Assembly (NCBI GenBank): GCA_029641185.1
Contig: JAPWGK010000030.1
Coordinates: 399,164 to 463,163, forward strand
Direction: 5' to 3'
From: Pseudofabraea citricarpa
Taxonomy: Eukaryota > Ascomycota > Leotiomycetes > Helotiales > Dermateaceae
Length of the DNA stretch: 64,000 nucleotides
Both the position numbers and the translations under genes were made by a program. Shown piece after piece: positions 34,140 through 47,985 of this stretch (position 1 is its first letter; every line of letters starts with the position of its first letter). The notes under the pieces are model-generated. The model was not told the DNA's origin. It worked only from the letters and a program-made list of their open reading frames with translations, and did no database searches.

Positions 34140-37100
34140 CTTTCTACCGGTTATACTTACCCTACTATTATCCCTAATAAAAATATATTATAAATATATT
34201 CCCCTAAAAATACTAAATTATTCTTATTTTATTTTATTATTTTTCTATTACCTAACTTCGCTCCTTTATACTAATAACTATAAGAATTATATATTATAAT
34301 ACTAATAATATTATATAAATATCTTTTCTTTAATCTTTCTAAATATAAGAATATAATTAGTATAAGTTAATAATAGTTATATAATAATACGATAAAAGCT
34401 TTAGGTTTTAGTAATATCTTTTTAATATAATATAAAGAAAGAAAATATTAAATATAATAAAAGTAATAATACGAATATTATTAAAATATTATTATATAAG
34501 TACGCTTTTAAATTTTATAAGAATTTTTATCTTATAAGTTATATTTTCTAGGGTTTTTAAACTAGGTTTTCGATTTATTAAATATTATTAATACTATAAT
34601 ACTATCAAATAACTCGAAGGAATTATTATTAAAGTTATTATAATAAAAATTACTTTTATTATCTTTACTCTTATAATAATATTAAACTTATATTTATTAA
34701 CCTTAAAATCTAAGTTTTTTTTATAAAATTATTTAAGAGAATTAAGAGTATTATTATTATCTAAAGTATTATTTTTAGCTTCTTTCTTATTTAATTATAT
34801 TAGCTCTTTTATATTATAATTAGACTTTAGACTCTTATATTAGTAATATTATAATTATTTCTTAAGATTTTCGATTACTAAGTCTTTAGATTTAATAAGC
34901 TTTTTATATTCTTTTATTACTCTTTTAGCTTTATTCTTTATATCTCTTAGAGTAATTCGGGTTTTTTCTATAATTTTTACTTTCTTTTTTATTAACTTTA
35001 TCTTCTTATAAAATAAATCGATTATTTTCTTAATATATTTTAAAGTAATTTCTTTTAGTACTTTTTTATTAAAATCCTTAGCTTTTAGTTACTTCGTATT
35101 AAACTTTTTATTAGGCTTTACGATTATTATAAAGATTATTATCTTTTATATAAGCGTATTAATATCTTATATATTCTTTAGTAATCCTCGTATACTAGTA
35201 AATCTTTTAGTTCGAATATTTCTAATATCTTAAATTACCTTATATAATATAATAATCTTTCCTCTAATATTTAATATATCTAGATACTTTAGCTTTTTCT
35301 TATATATATTATTAAACTTTAGTATTACTCGCTTTTTATCTTATTTAGTTATTAATAATTTATTATTCTTATCTTTTATATTATAATATAACTAAAAGTC
35401 GTAGTATAATTCGCCTTAATAATTATACGCGTATAAGATTATATAATATCTTATAACTAATATAAGTATTTCTTCTAATATAATTATTATAATCTTAGAT
35501 ACTAGTAAAATTTTATTTAAATCTAATTATTCTTCTTTAGTATATACTAGATTATCTAACTTAGTAAATCTTATTTTCTTTTTATTTATAGTTAATAATA
35601 AGGTATACTTAAGGTTCTTATAAACTTTATTATTTTACTTTTATTCTTTTATTTCCTTAATAATACTAGGGATTTAATATAAACCTTTAACCTTAGGTAA
35701 AGTTAATCCTAGAATTATAAGTCTAATTATCTTTTCTTTCTTATTATTTCTCTATTTAATATAAATAAGGTTTTTATTTTTATTTTTATCTTTTTATTAA
35801 ATTTCTTTAAATATATTTATTAGAATTAATTTTAAGAGTCTAGTATAATAATTATTCTAAGTAGATTTAATAAGTATTTTCTTTTTTTCTCTTTTAGATA
35901 TAATATTCTAGGATATTTAACTTAGTTTCTTCTTTTAGCTTTCTCTTTTAAGCTTTTCTTCTTTTATTTTTAGCTTATTCTTAATTATCTCTTTCTATAA
36001 ATTTTTAGTAAGTTATATATAATCCTCTAGTAAGTTTTTATTTTTATCTAAGTTTAATTCTTTTATTATAAACTTTTCTTATTTAATTAAAGTTTTAAAG
36101 ATAATTTTATAAAGCTAAGTTATATCTAAGTAATTAATTATATCTTATATCTAGTTATTTATTTATATAATATCCGCTTATTTTAATTTTATTCTAGCTT
36201 TTTTAATATTTATAACTCTAATTCTTTATATAATTTATCTATAAATCTTATTTTTATCTTTTATTATTATTTATATTAATATCTTCTTATAAGCTTTATC
36301 TATTATTTAGTTTACTTTTTTTCGCTTATATATTATAATTTTAGCTAAGCTTAACCTTAAGCTTAACTTCTTATTATCCTTAGTAGTTATCTTTTTTATT
36401 AATTTCTTACTTTTTATACTTTTATTACTTGCTTTAGTTTCTTTAGCTTCTCTAAGATTTATATTCTCTAAGGTTAAATTATATATTATAAGCTTTTTTA
36501 GAAACTTTACTTTCTTTAATTTATTATTTTATAAATTAATTAATATTAATCGCTTACGCTTATTAGGCTTAGGTTATAGTTATTAATCTATTATCTTTAA
36601 TAAGTTTTAATTTATAGTTTTATATATATTATAAACCTTTATAATTATCTTAATAATAATAATTCTAATTATTAATAATAATAAAAAGGTTCGATCGAAT
36701 TATTAGGGTTTTATTATTATATAATAGCCTAAATAACCCTTAATAAATTATTCTAGTTATCTAGGGAATAAGTAAAAGTAAGTATATTATAGGAAGTTCT
36801 TAAGTATTAGTAGACTAATTATTAGTATAAAAGAATATTATTTTAAGTTAAATATAAAGCTTTATAATCTAAAAAAACTTATCTACTTATATAAACCTTT
36901 ATATTCTATAGATTATTTATATCCCTTAGATTAATATAATAATCCTAATAATCCTATTAATCTAGTTATATAATATCTATTATATAACTTTTACTTATAA
37001 TTCTTTATATATACTTATTATACTAAGCTTTAGGCTATAAGCTATTATATAATATAATATTTATAATATTATCTTTTATTTAGCTTAGTATATTCTTAAG

Positions 37101-38249
37101 CTAAAAAGCTAGAGTAAGAAATATTAATATTAAGTTATAACCTTTTTTTCTTATTATATTATTTATATATTTAAAGAAAACTAAGAATTAATTAAACTTA
37201 TATTTTTAAATAAAAAACTTTAATATTATCCTTAATATAATATTTTACTCTTATTATAAAAAGAAATAAATAAAATATTATATTTTTATTAGCTTTTCTT
37301 AGTATACTAAGTACGTGCGAGCTAATAATTTAATAAAATATAATATCTCTAGTTTTTCTTATACTAAGTAGGTAAAACTAAAGCGTAATAAAGAAAAATT
37401 AAAGTCTAAGTATTATTTTACTTAGAATAAATAATAATAGCTTTTCTTTCGCTTAGCTAAGTAATAAGTAAAGTTACTTTAACTTAATAAGTAATATTTT
37501 ATTTTTTATATTTATATTATAATAATATTTTATTATAATTTTTAGTCTTTAGAAAAGCTTAATATTATAAAAGAAATAAAACGTATTACCCTAGACCTTT
37601 CTTAGGTTATATTTATTAGCCTAAGTAATCTTAATCTTTTCTTTAACCCTTAGGTTAACCTTATACTAATAGTTATATTATTTAATTTCGATCTTTCGGA
37701 TTTTTTCTAGGTAAGCTTAGGTTTTAGTAATAAAACTTATTAAATAACTAGTAATACTTAAGGTTTCTCTTAGGCTTTTATATATTTTCGGAATATAAGT
37801 AATTCTTTTACTTAATTAAATACTTAACTTTATTATACTAGTATTAATAGTCTAAGATTCTCTTAACTTTATACTTAGTATTTAAGTTAATTAATTAGAT
37901 TTTTATAATTAAAGTATTTAATATTCTAGAAGATATTACTTTAAGTAATAAGACGTAAAAGACTAAATAAATATTTATTATTTTTAGTAGCTTTAGTTTA
38001 TAATTAACTAATCCTATTACTTTCTTTATTATAAATAATTTTAATTTCTTATAATCTAACTTATTATTTAGTCTTTTTATTCTAATATTTTATTAAAATA
38101 AGTAAACTTTTCTCTTTTTCTTAAGAGTAAGTTTTATATTATATTTCGTATTATAATATATTATTAACTTCTAGGTAATAAACTTAATATCTACTTATAA
38201 CTTATTATATAATATCTTAAGCTAATTAATCTAAATAATTATTTCCTAG

Positions 38250-39944
38250 GATTAACTTATATTAACTAATAATACCTAGTATATAATAGGATTAAACTTA
38301 TAATTAATATAAAACAAAGAAATTCTTATAATTTTCACGTTCGTATTATTATATATATATTATATAAGTAATAATAATTATACCTAGTCGTTTTACTTAT
38401 AACTAATATAATATTATAGATATATTTTTATTATTTAGTTAATTCTTTTTATTTATTCGTTTATCTATAAATAAAAGCTTATAAATAGCTTATATTTTAT
38501 TCTTAGTAAGATAACTAATATTATCTAAAACTTAGATATAAATAACTTATCTTAATCTAAGATAATTTCTTCTAGTATTTTATAATTTATAATAATTACT
38601 TATAAGAATACTTATATTATATTATTAGTATTATTAGCTTTATAAAATAATATTATATATATATATTTTATAAGCTTATTTATAATTATAATTATTAAAT
38701 TATATTTAATTTTAATAATCGGATCTTTTAAGAATAATAATTTTATTATAAAATCTAAAGCGATCGACTTTTATAGCTAGAATAAAATACTAGGTAACTT
38801 TATAAGATTATACGAAGTATAATAAGCTATTTTATTTTATATATATATATTATAACCTAATATTATATCCTTAATTATTTTTCTTATTCCTAGGAAGTAA
38901 TATATTCTTATAAAACGAGATATTATTTTAGTTATTTCCTAATAATTATAGGTAAATAACTTATATTATTATTATATAAATCTTATTCGTATATATATTA
39001 GAATATAAATTTTATCCTAGAATATAAGAAGCTTTTAATTATTCCTTAAGAATCTTAGTCTTAAGACTCGTTCTTATTATTTAATTATAAGGTTTTTATT
39101 ATACCTCTTATAAATATCTTTTATAAATAAGTTTTATTTTAATTATATTATTATTATAACTTATCTAATATTATATACTAGTATATTATTATTTTATTAT
39201 AAGATTATATATAATTTATATATTTTATTTTTTAGGTATTCTAGTTTTTAGCTAAGTATATTAACTCTAGTATTTTCTAATCTTTTAATATATAAAATTC
39301 TAAAATTATATTAAGTAAGAGTTTCTAATTATTAGATTTATTATTAATTTAATTCTTTTATAATTATAAAATAAATAAGATTCTTATAATTTATAAGTAC
39401 TTATACTTAGTATTTTAATCCTACTAAGTATATTTTTTATTCCTAAAAGATATTTATTATAATAAGTAGCTTTTTATTATAAATCTTATAATTTAGCTTA
39501 GCTAAGAAGAATTTCTAAGAATAATATATAATTAGTTATTATCTTTCTTACTTATTAGATTAATTTAATACGATTCTAATAATATAATTAAACGAATTTA
39601 TTTTTATTTAAATTTCTTTTTCTAGATTAAATAAAATAAATATTAAGCTTTAAGTAAATATTCTCTTAAGTTTCTTAAAGGTTTTATTTATTACTAGGCT
39701 TTATATAAATAATTTATCCTTATACGTAAGTTTTATTAAAGGTATTATAATTTTCGAATAATCTTTAATAAATTATTAGTAAAAGTTTATAAATCTTAAA
39801 AAGAATTATATATTCTTAATTATTCCTAATATATTCTAAGTTAATATTATACTTACTTTTATAAGATTTATCTAGATCCCTAAGATAATAATTATATATC
39901 TTAGGAAGATTACTTTTATAATATTAAAATAATATTATAATAAA
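38250..39944 (-). mobile_element. Ty3/gypsy pol fragment (RNase H and integrase), RIP-degraded
   Basis: Minus-strand translation, reading through stops, shows the gypsy order. An RT-tail/RNase H segment at about 39.8-39.3 kb keeps LAKLNYKIYNKKLLIII and INYKNLIYF. An integrase core at about 38.8-38.3 kb keeps DFIIKLL, INKLIKYI and ILD-stop-DKLFISKF. These align by eye with conserved RNase H and DDE integrase blocks of fungal gypsy elements. Many Trp, Gln and Arg codons are stops, as RIP produces. The reverse transcriptase core and gag expected upstream (higher coordinates) are missing: similarity stops around 39.9 kb, where an inverted repeat starts. No LTR was identified for this copy. Confidence 0.75.
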
Positions 39945-40236
39945 GTTATATACTCGATTTTATTATTTTCTTTGCTTTTATAAGGAGTTATTATTATCTT
40001 AGGTACTATTATATAAGGGCTTTATAAGTATTCTTTAAGTACTCTAAGAGTTATATACGATTATTTATATTTTACTATAATAGTTAATTAATTATTTCTT
40101 TTACCTTTTGCTTTTATAACTATTAATTCGATTACTAAATATATCTTATACGTAATTATATATATTATATTAGTTATTAGTTACGTTTATAATATTATAG
40201 ATTCGGATATACTTTAATATTTATCGTTTTATTATA
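39945..40236 (+). repeat. Left arm of a 292-bp inverted repeat
   Basis: It begins GTTATATACTCGATTTTATT and matches the reverse complement of 51934-52225 over its whole length without gaps. Most differences are C/T or A/G, with some transversions in the middle. The match starts abruptly at the outer edge, at the end of the gypsy fragment to its left. Confidence 0.8.
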
Positions 40237-41720
40237 TTAGTAACTTACGTAAGGATTTTAAATAATAATAGATATAAACTAAATCGTAACTTATAATATT
40301 AATATAATAAGCTTATTTAGTATCGATCTTTAATAATAGGCTAAGCTCTTAGAGTACTTAAAGTATAATTATACGATTACTAGTAAAAGAGATTAAAAAT
40401 ATTAAAACCTACGAATATAATTAATTATTAAATATATAAGATATTAATCCGAGTTATTTTATAGGCTAGATATTTAATAGTAAATATAAAAAGATAATAC
40501 TAGAGTACTTAGGAGATTAAAAACTTATAATAAATAATAAGTAATAATTAGAATAATATAATAATATAAAGGTTAAAGTTCTTAGGAAAATAAAATAACT
40601 AGAATAATAGGAATATTAAGAGAATTAAGAACTTATAAAAGATAAAAGATAATTATAATTATAAGAATATATAACTTTAGGAGTTATCTAAAGGTACGTA
40701 AGTATATATATTATTAGAGGTATTAAGATTATTATTAAAACGATAGAGATATATTTTTATAAGCCTTAGTTTAAGTAAAAGATATAATATCTAAAGTTAA
40801 AAGAAAATCGAAAGAGATATTATAATAATAGATATTAAGAAAACCCTAAGAGCTAGAAACTAAAGGGATATAAGACTCTAATATTTTTATTTATAAATAA
40901 TAGTTTTAAGAAATAACCTTAACTTTAGTACGAGTATAAAGCGAGTAATTATATTAGACTAAGCGAGGCTTTATTAAAAGCTTAGGCTAAGATAAAAGAG
41001 CTCCTAGTTAATACTAGTAAGTATAAATTATACTTAAAACTAGAAAATATAAGAGGATAAAAGGAATAATATATTATTATATTAGAAAAAGAATTAAATA
41101 ATTAATTAGTCGTCTTTTTATTTATTTTTAGTTTATTTTATTTAGTTAATTAATAAAATTTATATTATTTATATTATTATTTATTTTCTAGTTAATTTTA
41201 TAAGATAAATATCGCTTATAATTTAATATAAATATTCCTTTAGTTTATTAAGGTTATTATAAAGATTATATTTATTATAATAGCGTCTTAATAAAAAGAT
41301 AATATCCTTAAGTTTAAATCCTAATTATCTTTTACTTATATTAAGTTTCTTATAATAATAAGTCTAATATAAAAAGTATATAAGAATTAAAGTTATTCGC
41401 TTATCTAATACTTAATCGAAAATATAATACTAAAATTCTTTAAAACTTAAGACCTAAGTTTTAAAGTATAAACGAAATTATATTTATAAAATATTTAAGT
41501 ATTAATTAAAATCAAATATATAAATTATACTAAGAGTATTAGTAATATATTAAGCGAGTTATTAATTATACGTTAAGCGTACTAATAATATTAAACCTAT
41601 TATTATATTATTAGCTAGTTATAAATCGTATATTAGTTATATTAACTTTACTAAAACTCTATTAATTAATTACCTATTAGATATTAGTTATATTCCTAGT
41701 ATATAATTACTTATTTTCTT

Positions 41721-42035
41721 AGGCTAATTTCCTTAGGCTAATTTATAAGCTAGTTTAAAGGCTAATTTAAAGGCTAGTTTATAGGCTAATTTAAAGGCTA
41801 ATATCCTTAGGCTAATTTATAGGCTAGTTTATAAGCTAGTTTAAAGGCTAATATCCTTAGGCTAATTTATAAGCTAATTTAAAGGCTAGTTTATAGGCTA
41901 GTTTAAAGGCTAATATCCTTAGGCTAATTTATAAGCTAATTTATAGGCTAGTTTAAAGGCTAATATTCTTAGGCTAATTTATAAGCTAGTTTATAGGCTA
42001 GTTTATAAGCTAGTTTAAAGGCTAGTTTAAAGGCT
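41721..42035. repeat. 12-bp-period minisatellite array 1
   Basis: About 25 tandem variants of GGCTARTTTAWA, interrupted by a few copies carrying an extra ATCCTTA-type segment. Unit changes are mainly A/G and C/T. Confidence 0.85.
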
Positions 42036-43125
42036 TAAACCTAAATTATCAAATATATCTTTATATTATTCCTAATTAAATAGCAAGTATATAATTATAT
42101 TATATAAAAGGATATTATAAGTATATTCTAGTATTTTTTATCGCCCTAGAATTCTTACTCCTAGAGATCCCCTTATATTTTTAGATAATTATAATTTATC
42201 TATTAAAGTTATATAAAGTTTTATATAATTATAGCTTAACTAGAAAGAATCTAATAATTATAATAAAATTAAAGATTAGATTAATATTAAATATATTTCT
42301 TAGAATAATATATAAAATACGATAAAATTAAATTTATATAAAAAAATCTTAAATTATTATTTTTTAGCTATTTAATTCTTTTTTATTTAGTTAACCTAAT
42401 AAGATAAAAGAAATAAATCCTTAGAAGAGAAACCTTAATAAGCTATTACTAAGTCTTATAATAAAGCTTACTAATAATACTTATATTCTAAGACCGTTTA
42501 ATTTAAGTTTAATAAAACTTCTTTCGTTCTTTTTCTTTTAGTTCTCTTAACTTCTACTTAATAAAAGTTATATTAAAGTTAACTAAGAGTAACCAAATAT
42601 ATAAAGTTATATATAGATTAAAGGAGCCTTAGTAGGATTCTTAGAAGAAACGTTATTAGGAGCTTTAAAAGAAACTCCTAAAAAATAATACGATTAATTT
42701 ATTTTATTCTTAGAGATACTAAAGAAAAAGTATATTTAGGTATTTTATTTTAATCGAGTTAAAGACTAGATATATAAAACTTCTAGAAGCTAAGCGAATT
42801 AACTTTAGGTTTATATTAGAGGTAATTATAGGTATTCTTTGTATAATTCGGATTTTCTAATAATAAAAACTTATTAAGTAATAAGAATTAATTTTATAAG
42901 AGATATAAGAGGCTATTATTCCTAAGTAAGGAAGTCGGCGGCTTATATATATAATAGATAATATATTAAGATATAAAGAACGTTATTATTATTTAATCTT
43001 ATTTTATTATATTATAAAATTACCTAAGCTTATAAGATAAGAAAACTATTTATTACTACTTATTATTACTTTTATAATATAATAGTAAGAACGAATTTAT
43101 ATAAGCTTTATATTAGATAAATTCC

Positions 43126-43713
43126 TTAGACTAAGTATATTATTAGCTAAACTATTATATTATATAAAAGAGCTTTAGGCGAATATATAAATTTAAGGAT
43201 AAATAAGTACTTAGCTTATAATACTAGTAGATATTACTTATACGTATAATTATAATCTATAGTATTAGTTACTAATTATTTAAGAATAAGAATTATAAGT
43301 AGGAAGATTATATTAACTTACTTAGATTAAATATATTATTAGCTAAATTATTATATTATATAAAAGAACTCTAGGCGAATATATAAATTTAGGAATAAAT
43401 AAGCTTTTAGCTTATAATACTAGTAAATACTAGTTATTTATATAATTATAAGTTATAATATTAGTTATTAATTATTTGAGAATAAAAATTATAATTAGGA
43501 TATTTATTTTTATTTACTTAGACTAGGCGTATTATTAGCTAAACTATTATATTATATAAAAGAGCTCTAGGTAAATATATAAATTTAAGGATAAATAAGC
43601 TTTTAGCTTATAATATTAATAGATACTAGTTATTCGTATAATTATAAGTTATAATATTAGTTAATTATTATTTAAGAATAAGAATTATAATTAGGACGTT
43701 TATATTTATTATT
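43126..43713. repeat. Three tandem copies of a 196-bp unit
   Basis: Copies begin with TTAGA at 43126, 43322 and 43518, exactly 196 bp apart, and each holds TATTAGCTAA 15 bp later, then a TATATAAAAGA segment and the ATATATAAATTTA segment. Copies differ mainly by transitions. Confidence 0.85.
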
Positions 43714-43900
43714 AAAACTTTATCTAAGAGAAATAATAGAATTTAATAAGCTTTTTCTATTATTTTTTCTATTAGTTATAGCTTTAATCTAATTCTAGTA
43801 GTTATAAGCGTTTAAATCGGCTTTAAAAGCTTTTTACTTAGATTACTAGAGAATTATACTAAAGTTAAATATAAGAATTATATACTTAGATTATTTTACT

Positions 43901-44230
43901 AAAGCTATTTTAAAGGCTAGTTTATAAGCTAGTTTATAAGCTAGTTTATAGGCTAGTTTATAGGCTATTTTATAAAAGCTAATTTAAAAGTTATTTTATA
44001 AAAACTAATTTATAGGTTAGTTTATAAGCTAGTTTATAAGCTAGTTTATAGGCTAGTTTATAAGCTAGCTTATAAGTTATTTTATAAGTTATTTTACAAA
44101 GGTTAATTTAAAGGCTAATTTAAAGGCTATTTTATAAAAGCTAATTTAAAGGCTATTTTACGAAAGCTAATTTAAAGGCTAATTTATAAGTTATTTTATA
44201 AAGATTAATTTAAAGGTTATTTTATAAACT
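43901..44230. repeat. 12-bp-period minisatellite array 2
   Basis: It has the same GGCTARTTTAWA family as array 1, with many AGCTAGTTTATA units and some AAAGCTAATTTA variants. It begins about 190 bp after the 196-bp triplication. Confidence 0.85.
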
Positions 44231-44532
44231 TTATTCCTTATACTAAGTTTTACTCTAAATATATATATTTATATAAGGATATAATATCTTAACTTAATAT
44301 TTTAGTAATACTTATAATTAAAGTTTAAGACTAAGAAAATAATATAAGAAGATTTTAAGTAAATACTAAGAGTTTATTATTACTCTAATAATAAGCCTAA
44401 GATATAAAAAGATAATTATAAGGAAAGATTATTTATATTTTAGATAATTCCTAAGAACTAATAATAATAATACTACTAGTAACAGGTATATATTAGGTAA
44501 TATATATACGTAAGATAATATATATATTTAAT

Positions 44533-45216
44533 AAAGCTAGTTTATTACGAAAGCTAATTTAAAGGCTAATTTAAAGGCTAATTTAAAGGCTAATTTAAGA
44601 GGCGCTTTACTAGGATTATTTTACTAATTTTATATTACTAATATTACTTTATAAAGGTTACTTTAAGGGCTAGTTTAAAAGACGCTTTACTAGGATAATT
44701 TTATTAATATTATTTTATTTATATTATTTTATAAAGGTTATTTTATAAGTTATTTTAAAGGATATTTTACTAATATTATTTTCTAGGTTATTTTATAGGT
44801 TATTTTAAAAGATATTTTAAGGGATATTTTAAGGGATATTTTACTAATATTATTTTATAGGTTACTTTAAAGGATATTTTATTTATATTATTTTATAAAA
44901 GCTATTTTATAAGTTACTTTAAAGGATATTTTAAGAGATATTTTAAGGAATATTTTAAGAGATACTTTAAGAGATATTTTACTAATATTATTTTATAAGC
45001 TACTTTAAAAGATACTTTACTTATATTATTTTACGAAAGCTACTTTATAGGTTACTTTAAGGGATATTTTAAGAGATATTTTACTAATATTATTTTATAG
45101 GTTATTTTAAAGGCTATTTTATAGGTTACTTTAAAGGATATTTTACTTATATTACTTTATAAAGGTTATTTTATAAGTTACTTTAAGAGATACTTTAGAA
45201 GATATTTTATTATATT
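44533..45216. repeat. 12-bp-period minisatellite array 3
   Basis: Units of the form AAAGGCTAATTT run into AAAGGATATTTTA, ATAGGTTACTTTA and TAATATTATTTTA variants. The 12-bp period is kept through most of the stretch even though the units have drifted. Confidence 0.8.
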
Positions 45217-47877
45217 ATATAAATTATATTTAGTTAATTTTATATATTAATAGTATTTATCTTAAATTAATAAGGTAAAAGACTTAATATTTATAGTCTA
45301 TTAAGGTAATAACTATTATTATCTAGATTTCCTTAATATATATATTAACTACTAGTATCTTTTTTTACTTAAATCCTAGGATAATATCTTTAACCTTTTA
45401 CTTAATAGCTTTTAGAATTACTTCTTATATTTTATTTACCTTTTAAATACGATCTTTTATTATATTTCTCTTAGTAACTAAAAGATAAAAATAAACCTCT
45501 TTTATATTCTTATTCTCTTACTTATAATAATAAGTAAAGCCTTAAGCTATTATATTAGTATTAAAATTAAGTTTAAGAAAGATAATAAAAATCGCTTCTA
45601 ATAAAATTAAGCTAATAGTAAATATACTACTAGTAATAATAATATACTAAGTAATCTTAGTATTAAGGTCGTTTAGGTTAACTAAAAATCGAGTTAATTT
45701 CTTAGTAATAGTATTTATAATATAATTACTTTTATTTATTTAGATAATATCTTCTAATAAAATCTTATAAATATATATTATCTACTATTAATTTCTATTA
45801 GTTTATCTCTTAGTTTAAAAGAATATTCGAACGAGTACTTATAAGTTATATAATATAACTACTAATATAAAAGCTAGAATAAAAGATCTAATAAGTATTC
45901 TTACCTTTTATATTCTTAAAGAATAAATTAAACTTATTAATAATACGACTTATTTCTATTAATTTACCTAAGAAGTTTATAATCTTTTAGAGATTACTAA
46001 AATATAAGTTAAAGGTTATTTCTTTCTTTTATTTAATATTATTATCTTTATTTTTCTTTTTTATCTTTCTTAGTTATTTTTCTTTTATAAGTTTAAGTAA
46101 CTTATTTTTATTATTTTAAAGATTTATAAGAAAGGGAAATATTATAGTTAAATATAAGTAATAATAGGTATTATAAGCTTATTTTTTATATAAGATAAAA
46201 GTATTTAGGTTCCTAAATTTTTATAGATACTTAGTTTTATATTCTTTCTTTTTATATCTAAAAACTTTATTATTCTCTTTAGTAAAACGATTAATCTTTT
46301 CGGCCTAATAATTAGAATAATAATATACGATCTTTTTTATAAAATTTAGTAATATTAATACTAAAGGATATCTTATAAAGTTATTATCTATAATAAATCG
46401 TATAAAAAGCTTTTCTACTAGAAGGTTAAACTAACTAATAATCCTATTAACTTATATTATAATTTTTATTATTATAAGTTTATTATTATTATAATAAATA
46501 TTTTACTTCTTACCTAAGGCTTTTAACTTATTTTTTATTTATTTAGATAAAATATTATTTAATACCTATTATTACTTATTTATTACTTAGACGAATTTAA
46601 TAAAATTAAAGGGACTAATAAATAATAGAGTTTTACTTAGAAGTATAATAAAAATATTATAAAAGAGCCGATTATTCTATTATACTAGATTTATATTCTC
46701 TTAATTCTTATTATACTTTTATTAGACGAATTTAATAGCCTTAATTATTAGGCTTTTATATAAGTAAAACTTATCCTTAAATAATATTAAAATAATAGCC
46801 TTTTAAGATAAAGCGTAAAAGTAATAAAAAATATTTAGTTTAATAATATAAAGCTTATCTTTTAAGTTTAACTTTTATATACCTATAAGTTAATATAATT
46901 ATTTTTTAGAATCTATAAACTTTTTAATAAAATATATTTTTAAAGATTTTAGGGTTATAATTATAAATACCTTTTTATTCTCGAGTTAAGAGGTAAACTT
47001 AGATATTATCTAATATTTAACTTATAATCTTACGTTTATCTCCTTATATATTTCTTTTATATTAAAAAAAAAACCCTAGTAATAATATATAATATTCCTA
47101 ATATTATATACTTTTATTATTATTTAAAAGCCTAGATTATCTACGTAATATTTTTTAAATTTTATCTCCTAAATATTAAGTAAACCTAAAGGTATTATAA
47201 TAATACTAGTATTAAGTTTTATCTTAATAAAATAAGTTATATTACTAGGGGTATAAAAATAATTAAAACTATAAGTTAAGTATATCTTTGTATTACTTAG
47301 ATATTATTAGTCTTAATCTAAATAATCTAAAGAGAAATATTAGTCCTTATATTTTCGGATCTTATTATAATAGATAATATTAATAATATACTAGATATAA
47401 GAGATTATAATTATTATAATTATCTTATTAATACCTATAATATAAGTAAATATTATATCTTCTAGTATATTATAGATTTAAGTAAAAGTATATTAAACCT
47501 TATATACTTAGATAAATAAAAGTAATCGACTTAGTTTATTAATCTTAATATAATACTTAGGTTAAAGATTATTTATATTATAATAAAAGAAGCGATAAGC
47601 TTTTTATTAGATCTTAGGCGATAAATATATATACGCTTTATTATTAAGACTATTATATAAGCTAAAGACTTATTAGTATAAGATTACTAAAATTAGGGTA
47701 TATATATATTATAACCTATTTTAATCCTATAAATATTTTAGATAATATTCTAGAGTTAACTTATATTTTTTATTTAAATTAAAGTCCTAGTACTTTAGTT
47801 AATTTTCTTTTTAATTAGATATTAATTTAAGAAGAAAATTAATATTAATCTAAATCTCGTTTTTATCTAATAAAAAG

Positions 47878-47985
47878 AATTCTAGTAGTAAAAGAGATTC
47901 TAGTAATAAAGAAGGTTTTACTAATAAAAAAGGTTTTACTAGTAAAAAAGATTCTACTAGTAGAAAAGATTCTATTAATAGTTAT
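47878..47985 (+). repeat. 18-bp tandem repeat reading as a hexapeptide
   Basis: Six 18-bp units follow each other (47878, 47896, 47914, 47932, 47950, 47968). In the plus frame they read without a stop as variants of D/G-S/F-S/T-N/S-K-K/E, for example GFTNKK and DSTSRK. In a block full of stops this looks like a relic of coding sequence on the plus strand. Confidence 0.6.

Noticed and set aside
39945..40236. Inverted-repeat arm as part of gypsy reverse transcriptase
   Set aside because: Translation in both directions gave no RT motif, unlike the clear RT relic at 56.5-57.2 kb.
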